A stretch of DNA of 64,000 nt from contig NZ_CP043006.1 in assembly GCF_008086345.1 (NCBI RefSeq), positions 4,772,032-4,836,031 on the forward strand. Reading direction: 5' to 3'. A program made the position numbers and the translations under genes. How positions within the stretch are numbered: position 1 is the stretch's first letter; every line of letters starts with the position of its first letter. The DNA is from Chitinophaga sp. XS-30. GTDB taxonomy: Bacteria; Bacteroidota; Bacteroidia; Chitinophagales; Chitinophagaceae. Under the pieces are notes generated by a model. It had not been told where the DNA came from. It saw only the letters and a list, made by a program, of their open reading frames with translations, and did not search any database. This document shows, piece after piece, positions 8,786-16,339 of the stretch.

Positions 8786-10243
8786 TTATCTGTTACCGTA
8801 TGCGATTTCATCGTCAGGGAATGGCACCACGAAGATGGCCTTCGAGGGTGATATGCTACTACCGGATGGCCCTGTTAAAGGGCTGTTGAGCCTTTTATAG
8901 AAATAGAACAGCTGCCCTTCGGAGATCATCTCCTTACGGTATTCCTTGGCCAGCTCGTTCATAAAGGTGATTTTGGAGGGATCGCTCAATTCGGTACCGA
9001 TGCCTCTGTAGAGGCGAACGGTATTAAAATATTCCCAGGCCTTTCCCGGATCTGTATCGAAGGTGCATTCGGCGGCGATGTAATACATTTCGCTGAGGCG
9101 GATGGCCGGTACCATCTGATCGTACAGGTTATTGTCCGGGTCCCGGTTATATTTCATTACCCGCAGGAAAGTGCCGGCAGAGCCGGATTCTTCCTGGAAC
9201 CACTGTTTGAAGCGGAAATCGTCCGCACCAACGCCACCTACTTCGTAGATCGTGCGTGCTTCCGAGGGAATGAGCGTAAGCCCCTGCTGGTTGCCCAGCA
9301 CATCCCTGATGGGGTTTGTGGCATTGGGCGCATAGAAACCGAAAAGCAGTTCATTATACAGTATCCGGTCTTTCTTTTCGTCATCAGCATTCAGGAAATC
9401 CGCCTGCCTGGTCCAGGGAAACTTGCCGGCGTTGATCACCTCCAGGGCGTTGGCAAGCGCGTTCGGCTGATCGTTGCGATAGAGGTACACCCTGGCCAGC
9501 TCACCGCAAACCGCATAGTAGTTGAGGCGGTGGCGGCGTACCTGCAGGAAAAGCTCACCATCTGTTTCGGTGGCGGTATCCGAGGCGGGGTAGCCCACCT
9601 TGTAGCCCGGCATCGTGATGGGATCTTTCGCGCGGAGCAGTTCCTTCGCGGCCAGCAGATCTTTGAGCACCAGGTCTATCGCTTCACCCACCTTGGCCAT
9701 TGCCGGAGCATCCTTGTCGAATGCTGTTGCATAAGGGATGCCCTTGCCTTCGGGCTCCGTTGCATAGGAATCCGCGAAGAGGCGCAGTACATCAAAGTGG
9801 CAGAACCCGCGCATGGCAAGCGCTTCCCCTTTGATGATATCGTAGTTCACGCCGGAAAAGATGTTCTTTTTCTCGTCGATATTCTCCAGGATGAGATTGG
9901 CATTGGCGATCACGTTGTAGTAACCTATCCATATATCGTCCCTCCGCTGCATGAAGGTTTGTTGTTTGTAGGCGAACTGTATGGCCTGGCGGTAGCCCCG
10001 GCTGTCCAGCGCATCCACGTTGTAGTTCTGGGCCATGGCGTCCAGCATGCCCACACTCAGTTCCCTGCCGAACATCTGCTCTACCGTAAGGCGGCTGTAC
10101 AGACCATTCAGGGCTTCTTTAAATCCGTCTTCCGTTTCAAAGAGATCATCTTTGGCTACTTCGGACCGGGGCGTAACATCCAGCCATTTGCTGCAGGATG
10201 CCAGTGTACATATTGTTATGATGGATATCAGATATTTCTTCAT
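8786..10243 (-). CDS. SusD/RagB family outer-membrane lipoprotein
   Basis: A 485-residue SusD homologue with lipoprotein signal MKKYLISIITICTLASC (cysteine 17). The start of the mature protein, KWLDVTPRSEVAKDDLFETEDGF, is a hallmark of this family, and ALAMRGFCHFDVLRLFADSY and LSEMYYIAAECTFDTDPGKAWEYFNTV give the conserved TPR-like helices. It pairs with the STN-type SusC only 11 bases upstream in the transcript. Together they should bind and import a ligand whose presence is sensed through the sigma/FecR pair at the head of the operon. No glycan specificity can be read. Confidence 0.93.
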   Translation of the reverse strand: MKKYLISIITICTLASCSKWLDVTPRSEVAKDDLFETEDGFKEALNGLYSRLTVEQMFGRELSVGMLDAMAQNYNVDALDSRGYRQAIQFAYKQQTFMQRRDDIWIGYYNVIANANLILENIDEKKNIFSGVNYDIIKGEALAMRGFCHFDVLRLFADSYATEPEGKGIPYATAFDKDAPAMAKVGEAIDLVLKDLLAAKELLRAKDPITMPGYKVGYPASDTATETDGELFLQVRRHRLNYYAVCGELARVYLYRNDQPNALANALEVINAGKFPWTRQADFLNADDEKKDRILYNELLFGFYAPNATNPIRDVLGNQQGLTLIPSEARTIYEVGGVGADDFRFKQWFQEESGSAGTFLRVMKYNRDPDNNLYDQMVPAIRLSEMYYIAAECTFDTDPGKAWEYFNTVRLYRGIGTELSDPSKITFMNELAKEYRKEMISEGQLFYFYKRLNSPLTGPSGSSISPSKAIFVVPFPDDEIAYGNR

Positions 10244-10254
10244 CGCTGTGCTTT

Positions 10255-13200
10255 TTAGAACCGGGAGGATAATGTGAAAGTGAAACTCCGTGCGAACGGA
10301 TAATTGATCCCTCTTTCTACCTGTATGCTGGACCAGTAACCCAGATCATTCATGTTGAGGGCAAACCGGAGATTCTTCATCTTCAGCCGTTTGTAGAATT
10401 TCGCGGGAGGTTCGTAGGACATATACACCGATTTCAGTTCCACCCTGTTTTCCCTTTGTACGAAACGGGAAGTAGTGCGGGTGAAGGAGAGGTCCGCGAT
10501 GTCCTTATAGAAGGTCACATCACCAGGCTGCCGCCATCTTTCCGCCAGTACCCTGCTATCCACATTATACCGCGGGTCCGCATTTTCCACGCGGTCGATC
10601 AGCGTCTGGTTATAAATATCGCCACCGAGACGGGTATAGAAGCTGAACTCCAGCACAAAGTTCTTATATACGAAGTTGCCGCCGAAGTAACCATCCAGCT
10701 TGGGCGTCTGATCCCCTACCGGAACGGTATTGCGTACATCGTATTCGTAGGTGGTGGTACCATCGGGATTGAGGAAGATCTCTTTACCGTTCTCGGGATC
10801 TATCCCCAGTGATTTCACGGCATAGATCGTGTTCAGCGATTGTCCCTCCTGGTAGCGGAGCAGCGGGCGGGTCCTCAGCGAGGAATCTTCCTGCTGCTGC
10901 TTGGTCACCTCATCATTGAAATTCTTCAGCGCATCGGAAATGCGGGTGATCACGTTGGTGTTGTGCCCGAAGTTGGCATTCACGTTGAAGGACCAGTCCT
11001 TGCCGCGCAGCACGTTTGCGCGCAGGTACACTTCAAAACCCTTGTTCACCATCTCTCCCAGGTTCTCCTTATACTGGGAGAAACCAGTGGAAGGCGCTAC
11101 ATTGATATCCGTCAGCAGGTCTTTTGTGAGCTTGTGATAGTAACGCGGGGAGATATACAACCTGTCCTTGAACATGGAGGCTTCCAGGCTCAGGTCGTAG
11201 TTCTGCGTGCGCTGCCATTTCAGCCCGGAATTGCCGTAAGCGGCGAACGTTGCGCCCACGCCGGTGGAATACCAGTCGTTCGTATAATAAGAATAGGTAG
11301 TATTGGATAAATAGGCGGGGAATGATATATCTCCCGTGAGGCCCGTGGTCGCTTTGATCCTTAACTGGTTAAAGATGGTGTTGCGGAACATTTTTTCGTT
11401 ATGCAGGTTCCAGCCTACGCCGTATGACCAGAAGGGCGCCATCCTGGAATCGGAACCGAACTTGGAGGAACCGTCCACCCTTACCGTACCGTCCATCAGG
11501 AAGCGGTTCTGCCAGGAGTAGTTGAAGGAGAGGAAAGCGCCGATCAACCGGTTCTCCGAAACGGAGCCGCTTGGCGCCTGGTCCCTTTCGTACCGGCGGG
11601 CGAAGGAAATATCCGTGAAACGGTCGTTCGTGAACCCTTCCGCTACAAATGATTTTTCATTGAAAGTGGATGACTGGATGTTGGTACCCAGGGAGAAGTT
11701 CAGGAAGTGCGCATTGGCAAAGGCCTTGTTATAGTTGACGGTCAGGTTACCGTCCACCTGCGTGAAATCTTCGCTTCTGTAGTAATATTTACCGCGGTCT
11801 TTCAGATCAGCGGGTAAATAGAAGTAAAATTCGTTGCTCAGCGGAGACACGAACCGGTCGCCCACCTGTTTCCGCTTGGTGAGGCTGATGGTGCCGTGTA
11901 TGCGCCAGGCTGCGCTGGGATTATATTCCGCGGAAAGCGCGTCCATGAATTCCAGGTATTCGCTTTTATCGAAGCTGCCGATGGTGGCTTCATACAGAGG
12001 GTTGAACACCGGTTCCAGCACGGGATTGCCGTTCTGCCGGTTTCCGCCGCCATCCCGGTACCGCCACTGCCCTACTTCGCGCATGATGCGACCGGCGGAA
12101 TCGGTTTTGGGGAAGTAAGGGTTCATCCGCACGTATTTCTCGAATCCGCCGTAAGGGGATTCTGTGCCTTTCACCTGGGAAATGGTGAAGGCGTTGCGGA
12201 ACATGATCTTGTTATTATCCAGGTTATAGGCCAGGGTGGTAGCGAGACTGTAGCGGTCCCTGCCGGAACCTTTCATCACACCATTGTTGGTCTGGTAGCG
12301 GGCATCCACGCCGTACCGCAGGGAGGGAGAGCCGCCTTGCAGGGAAATGGAGTGCCGGTGCCCGTAGTCCGTAGTGGTGGGCTGGGACAGCCAGTAGGTA
12401 TTCACGCCGCTCAGCACATTCCTTCTTTTCTCGTAATACTGTCTTTCCAGGTCGTGGGGATTGTCCAGCGCATTTGAAGTGTATAAGCCGGCGAGCCTTT
12501 CGTATTCCAGCTTTTGAGCGGCATCCAGTACGCTGTAGGCGGTGAGGTCCGGTGCGGTAACGTTCAGCTCATAGCTGTAGAATACCTCCAGCGCGCCTTC
12601 TTTCGGTTGCTTGGTCTGAATGATCACCACCCCGTTGGAGGCACGCGAACCGTAGATGGCGGTGGCGGCTGCGTCTTTCAGCAGGGTGATCGCTTCTATG
12701 CGGTTGGGGTCCAGGTCATAGATCGTCTGGATGCCCACCTGGTATCCGTCCAGCATGAACATCGGGAGATTGGTGATCTGGGCCAGATCGTTCCGGCTGA
12801 GCAGTTTCGGATCGCCTGTAGGCATGGCGGTGGCGCCGCGCACGTTGATCGTAGGCAGCGCATTGGGATTGGAGCCGGCCAGGTTGTTCTCGATGATCCG
12901 GAAAGACGGGTCATAAGCCTGGATGCTGGCCAGGATATTCTGCGGGTTGAAGCGCTTGATCTCCTCTCCTGTTATCACGATGGCAGAGCCGGTATAACTT
13001 TCTTTGTTCAGCTTCTGATAACCGTTGACCACGAAGTCTTTCATGGATTGAACGTCTGTCAGCAGCTTCACGTCAATGGAAGTGCGGGTGTTGACCTTCA
13101 CTTCCTGCGTTTTGTAGCCGATATAGCTGAATACGAGCACCCCGTTGGGCGGTACATTCGGCAATGTGTACCGGCCGCTTTCGTTGCTCTTGGTGCCGTT

Positions 13201-13743
13201 AAAGGTGCCTTTTACCACGATGGTCACCCCGGGCAGCGGCACACCGGATTCCTCCGTTACCTGTCCGCTGATGGTAGACACCTGCTGCATTATGCTTTCC
13301 AGCTCCAGCCTTTGTGGCGCGGGAGCGGATGCCGCTGCAGGCGCAGATTCCGGTTGTTTACCGGCGGGCTGCTTCTCCGCTTTGTATATGATGAAATGGT
13401 CCTGTGCCGCCTGTTCAGCTTCAAGGCCGAGCGGATGCAGGAAGTTGTTGAGATAGTCGATCAGTGTTTCCGATCCTTTGGCGGCGGGCTTTTGTGCCGT
13501 GATACCGTTGATGGTGTTACCGGTATAATTGATGCGCACCTTGTACTGCTGTTCGAGATCAGCCAATACGTTTTTCAGTGGCAGCTTCCGGGATGGCGTA
13601 TCCTTTTGGACGGCACCGGCCAGCGCAACATTTCGCTGATACTGGTGCGAACCGGATACTGCGGCCGTTGCCGGCGTTCCAAGTTGCATCAACAATGCCA
13701 GGGCCAGGCTTCCGCATATTCTCCCGGCGTAAAATTCTACCAT
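10255..13743 (-). CDS. SusC/RagA TonB-dependent transducer with N-terminal STN domain
   Basis: An outer-membrane receptor of about 1162 residues. I start it at the ATG at 13743, which gives the signal peptide MVEFYAGRICGSLALALLM; the frame stays open to 13800 but the added residues are not signal-like. After the signal peptide comes an STN domain (LPLKNVLADLEQQYKVRI to FIIYK), which in TonB-dependent transducers contacts the FecR periplasmic domain. It is followed by a carboxypeptidase-like domain (ISGQVTEESGVPLPGVTI), the plug (VVNGYQKLNKESYTGSAI, TINVRGATAMP) and a 22-strand-type barrel ending SFTFTLSSRF. Sigma and fecR genes lie immediately upstream. It should therefore both import and signal the presence of its ligand. 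Confidence 0.94.
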   Translation of the reverse strand: MVEFYAGRICGSLALALLMQLGTPATAAVSGSHQYQRNVALAGAVQKDTPSRKLPLKNVLADLEQQYKVRINYTGNTINGITAQKPAAKGSETLIDYLNNFLHPLGLEAEQAAQDHFIIYKAEKQPAGKQPESAPAAASAPAPQRLELESIMQQVSTISGQVTEESGVPLPGVTIVVKGTFNGTKSNESGRYTLPNVPPNGVLVFSYIGYKTQEVKVNTRTSIDVKLLTDVQSMKDFVVNGYQKLNKESYTGSAIVITGEEIKRFNPQNILASIQAYDPSFRIIENNLAGSNPNALPTINVRGATAMPTGDPKLLSRNDLAQITNLPMFMLDGYQVGIQTIYDLDPNRIEAITLLKDAAATAIYGSRASNGVVIIQTKQPKEGALEVFYSYELNVTAPDLTAYSVLDAAQKLEYERLAGLYTSNALDNPHDLERQYYEKRRNVLSGVNTYWLSQPTTTDYGHRHSISLQGGSPSLRYGVDARYQTNNGVMKGSGRDRYSLATTLAYNLDNNKIMFRNAFTISQVKGTESPYGGFEKYVRMNPYFPKTDSAGRIMREVGQWRYRDGGGNRQNGNPVLEPVFNPLYEATIGSFDKSEYLEFMDALSAEYNPSAAWRIHGTISLTKRKQVGDRFVSPLSNEFYFYLPADLKDRGKYYYRSEDFTQVDGNLTVNYNKAFANAHFLNFSLGTNIQSSTFNEKSFVAEGFTNDRFTDISFARRYERDQAPSGSVSENRLIGAFLSFNYSWQNRFLMDGTVRVDGSSKFGSDSRMAPFWSYGVGWNLHNEKMFRNTIFNQLRIKATTGLTGDISFPAYLSNTTYSYYTNDWYSTGVGATFAAYGNSGLKWQRTQNYDLSLEASMFKDRLYISPRYYHKLTKDLLTDINVAPSTGFSQYKENLGEMVNKGFEVYLRANVLRGKDWSFNVNANFGHNTNVITRISDALKNFNDEVTKQQQEDSSLRTRPLLRYQEGQSLNTIYAVKSLGIDPENGKEIFLNPDGTTTYEYDVRNTVPVGDQTPKLDGYFGGNFVYKNFVLEFSFYTRLGGDIYNQTLIDRVENADPRYNVDSRVLAERWRQPGDVTFYKDIADLSFTRTTSRFVQRENRVELKSVYMSYEPPAKFYKRLKMKNLRFALNMNDLGYWSSIQVERGINYPFARSFTFTLSSRF

Positions 13744-13811
13744 AGCAATAGATTTAGGTTGGTTTAGTACGAATAAATTCAAATGAACCCTGTAAGGCAT
13801 AGCGCTGTCTA

Positions 13812-13826
13812 TCCCGCATTGCGGGA
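13812..13826 (-). promoter_or_regulatory. Small hairpin between fecR and the STN-SusC gene
   Basis: TCCCGC and GCGGGA form a six-base-pair stem with a three-base loop, 29 bases past the end of fecR in the 111-base gap before the SusC start. There is no T tract. It could trim or attenuate the transcript so that sigma/FecR and SusCD are made in different amounts. Confidence 0.35.
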
Positions 13827-13854
13827 GATATTATGTCTAAAATTTTCGTTGATA

Positions 13855-14868
13855 CTACTTGATCCTGTAAGCCTTTTTTCCTGTTTGCTCCGTTTGCAAA
13901 TCAAAAGAGCGTGATAATGTCCTGAAAAAAACCTCGATATTATCTAATGGTATAGTACCTGTAAATGTCTGCGATCCGATGGCAGTATCCGCCAGTTCAA
14001 TGGATATGCCCATATTGTCCTGAAGCGAGCTGATCACTTCTGAAATGGTTGCTTCGTTAAAACGCAGTTCTTTCACGCGCCAGGAGGAATAAGCCTCCGG
14101 GTCTACTTTTTTATTGGTCAGCGCAGTGGTAGCGGCGGAGTAAACCACCATATCCCCCGGTTTCATGGTGATCGGCGCGGCGGCGGCGTGCTTTCCGTTC
14201 AGCGTCAGCTGTACCTCCCCTTTCCGCAGTACTACCTGTGTTTGCACCCGGCGGGTATTTACATTGAATTCGGTACCCACCACCCTGATATCCACATCAT
14301 TGGTATGCACGATAAAAGACTGGTTGTTATGCTGATGGGTCACCGAAAAGAAGGCTTCCCCATCCAGCCATATCTCGCGGGGCTGCTGATCGTCCCAGCT
14401 TTTGGCATAGCGGATGCTGGAGTTGACGTTGAGCTTCACAAGTGAATGGTCCGGCAGCGTTATGGTACGCTGCTCTCCCATGACCGTATTATATTCCACT
14501 TCCCCGCCGCTGTAAAACAGCCAGGCGGCATATACGGCCACCAGTAAGCCGGCCAGAACGGCGGCATAAGGCATCAACCGGCGCAGCATGTTTTTGCTCC
14601 GGCGTGGCATGTTTACCACGGCGGCGCCTTCTATGGTTTGTAATATCCTGCTCCAGGTTTCCGTTTCATCCGCGGCGGAGGGAAAAACTTCCTGTGCGGC
14701 GATCAGCTGCAGTATCTCCTTTGCCTTCAGCACATCATTTTTTTTGTCAGGATGCTGCTGCATCCAGTCCGCCCAAAAGGCGGCAGCCACGGCATCCTGT
14801 TCCAGTACCCACTTGCGAAAATCCGGGTGCTGCAAAAAATCCTCTGTAGAAAAATCTCGAAACGTCAT
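13855..14868 (-). CDS. FecR-family anti-sigma factor / membrane sensor
   Basis: A 337-residue single-pass inner-membrane protein. Residues 1-90 are the cytoplasmic anti-sigma part (FLQHPDFRKWVLEQD and FWADWMQQHPDKKNDVLKAKEILQLI). A membrane helix spans about 99-119. The periplasmic FecR domain follows (YNTVMGEQRTITLPDHSLVKLNVNS split by normal family spacing, then REIWLDGEAFFSV), and the end (ISEVISSLQDNMGISIELAD) is the DUF4974 region that meets the STN domain of the receptor. It lies 82 bases after the sigma gene and 111 bases before the STN-SusC. Known pairs hold the sigma factor until the loaded receptor signals. Confidence 0.95.
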   Translation of the reverse strand: MTFRDFSTEDFLQHPDFRKWVLEQDAVAAAFWADWMQQHPDKKNDVLKAKEILQLIAAQEVFPSAADETETWSRILQTIEGAAVVNMPRRSKNMLRRLMPYAAVLAGLLVAVYAAWLFYSGGEVEYNTVMGEQRTITLPDHSLVKLNVNSSIRYAKSWDDQQPREIWLDGEAFFSVTHQHNNQSFIVHTNDVDIRVVGTEFNVNTRRVQTQVVLRKGEVQLTLNGKHAAAAPITMKPGDMVVYSAATTALTNKKVDPEAYSSWRVKELRFNEATISEVISSLQDNMGISIELADTAIGSQTFTGTIPLDNIEVFFRTLSRSFDLQTEQTGKKAYRIK

Positions 14869-14950
14869 TATAGATACTTAACTGATAAAGCAGGCAACGG
14901 GCAAAATCTTAGCGCCTCCGGCCGCTTTTTTTAAAAATAATTTCAAGGGG

Positions 14951-15577
14951 CTAAAAATGAATGACTTGCAGAACGATGAGAATGTGTATCATCAGCTGGT
15001 CACTGTTCTTTTTCAGATAACTCAGCGCCTTTGACAATAGCACATAAGTGGAGTTCACGCTCAGTTCCATGATGGCAGCGGTTTCTTTCGTATCCAGCCC
15101 TTCGTAGAAGCGGAGATAGAGGATCTCTTTCTGGCGCGGGGGCAGTTGCTCCATTACCCTGGCGAGCTTTGCCCGCAATTCCAGGGTGGACTGCTCCCCG
15201 ATGAGCGCCTCTTCCGGAGAATGCGAGAAGGCTGTTTCCCGGAGCGCCTGGGCAAAAAGCTGCTCCGGCTGCGCCTTCTGCGCCTGGCTGGCGATCTTCC
15301 TTTTCAGGCTGGCCAACAGGTAATATTTGATGGAATCGGTCAGGGACAGGCGTTCCCGGCTTAACCAGACCGAGACGAAAATATCGTGGATGCAGTCTTT
15401 CACCAGGCTTTCGTCCGGATTAAGCTTCATTCCATATTTAAAGAGAGACGGGAAATATGACCGGTAGATGAAAGCCAATGCATCCTTATCGCCTTCCATC
15501 AGCTTACGCCAAAGCGCTTTATCAGGCAGGGCGGCATATGATTCGCCCGGATTTAAGATTTTGTTACTATTGGTCAC
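14951..15577 (-). CDS. ECF RNA polymerase sigma-70 factor (Bacteroidota FecI-like)
   Basis: A 208-residue ECF sigma factor. Region 2 is visible as ALAFIYRSYFPSLFKYGMKL followed by LVKDCIHDIFVSVWLSRE. Region 4 is LPPRQKEILYLRFYEGLDTK and ETAAIMELSVNSTYVLLSKA, a helix-turn-helix for the -35 element. It is the first gene of a minus-strand unit running sigma, fecR, SusC, SusD, DUF4843, PKD-like. It should direct transcription of this operon, and perhaps others, once released by FecR. The C-terminal extension after region 4 (LMIHILIVLQVIHF) is hydrophobic. The start ATG at 15577 gives a short N-terminal lead before region 2. Confidence 0.94.
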   Translation of the reverse strand: MTNSNKILNPGESYAALPDKALWRKLMEGDKDALAFIYRSYFPSLFKYGMKLNPDESLVKDCIHDIFVSVWLSRERLSLTDSIKYYLLASLKRKIASQAQKAQPEQLFAQALRETAFSHSPEEALIGEQSTLELRAKLARVMEQLPPRQKEILYLRFYEGLDTKETAAIMELSVNSTYVLLSKALSYLKKNSDQLMIHILIVLQVIHF

Positions 15578-15700
15578 GCACCGCTAAAGATAAATATCGG
15601 ATCGTTACCATGCAAACCTTGTTCTTAGTGCAGTGCTACCATAAAATTATACATCAAATTAACACTTAATATCATAAATTCAGGATGACTGTCTGATTTA

Positions 15701-15970
15701 TCAACCCGTAACATTATAAATTACCGGCATCTGTCCTTGCCACATCTTCCAGGTATTGTCATCGGTTAAAAGTGTTGCCATAAAATGCGCCACGTTTATG
15801 CGGCTTGTTTTTCCCGGATTAAAAATGGCATCTCTTGTGGGGGAAGCGTGCAGCGAATATCCGGACACTTCTTCTTCATCAAACAAGCTATCCGGGCGAA
15901 CGGCCACCCATTCCACAAACCGGTCCTTCTGCCCGATATTGACCCCAACCACCAATATTGTCATACTCTC
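15701..15970 (-). pseudogene. NAD(P)-binding oxidoreductase, C-terminal fragment
   Basis: On the minus strand the last 70-85 codons before the TGA at 15701-15703 read as the end of an NAD(P)H-binding SDR/NmrA-like protein: NIGQKDRFVEWVAVRPDSL, a SPTRDAIFNPGKTSRINVAH segment and WKMWQGQMPVIYN. I recognise this as a conserved C-terminal half whose Rossmann N-terminus is missing. Upstream of about 15950-15980 the similarity stops, and the opposite strand encodes a TonB domain instead. The 203-codon frame that spans both is therefore chimeric and unlikely to be a functional enzyme. A methionine codon within this fragment could still allow a short peptide. Confidence 0.68.
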
Positions 15971-15982
15971 CTTAACGAAACA

Positions 15983-16333
15983 CCCCCGCGGTTCAAACAG
16001 GGAATCCCGGCATTGGCGAAAATACTTAAAGATAGCATCCGCTATCCCCTTACGGCAATTCAGGATGGAGTTGGCGGTACTGTTGAAGTAGGGTTCGTAC
16101 TGGATACCTCCGGCAATATCAGGGATGTTCACATACTGAAAAGCGTCCGGGACGATATCGACCGGGAAGCAGCAAGAGTGATACAATTTATCAGCACGGG
16201 GTGGGAACCGGGCATCCAGAACGACAAAAAAGTGGAGGTCAAATTCCATATGCCGATTAAATTCAGCCCTCCTACCGGGAAGCACAAGAAAAGATATCTG
16301 CGAAAACACCATCCCGGATATCTGGACAGATAA
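15983..16333 (+). pseudogene. TonB C-terminal domain fragment
   Basis: From about 15983 the plus strand reads as a TonB C-terminal domain: TPPRFKQGIPALAKILKDSI, then RYPLTAIQDGVGGTVEVGFV, then LDTSGNIRDVHILKSVRDDI, DREAARVIQF and GWEPGIQNDKKVEVKFHMPI. All family landmarks (RYP, G.V.V.FVLD..G, EA.R, W.PG) are there, so the domain itself is intact. What is missing is any signal anchor or proline-rich spacer: the upstream part of this frame is antisense to the oxidoreductase fragment. It is best read as a 3' gene fragment left by a rearrangement. The frame ends 7 bases before the stop of the convergent permease gene at 16340. Confidence 0.68.
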
Positions 16334-16339
16334 CCTCTC

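Noticed and set aside
12514-13767. 417-codon plus-strand frame opposite the STN-SusC gene
   Set aside because: Antisense to the STN, carboxypeptidase-like and plug domains of the receptor; no protein-like domain of its own.
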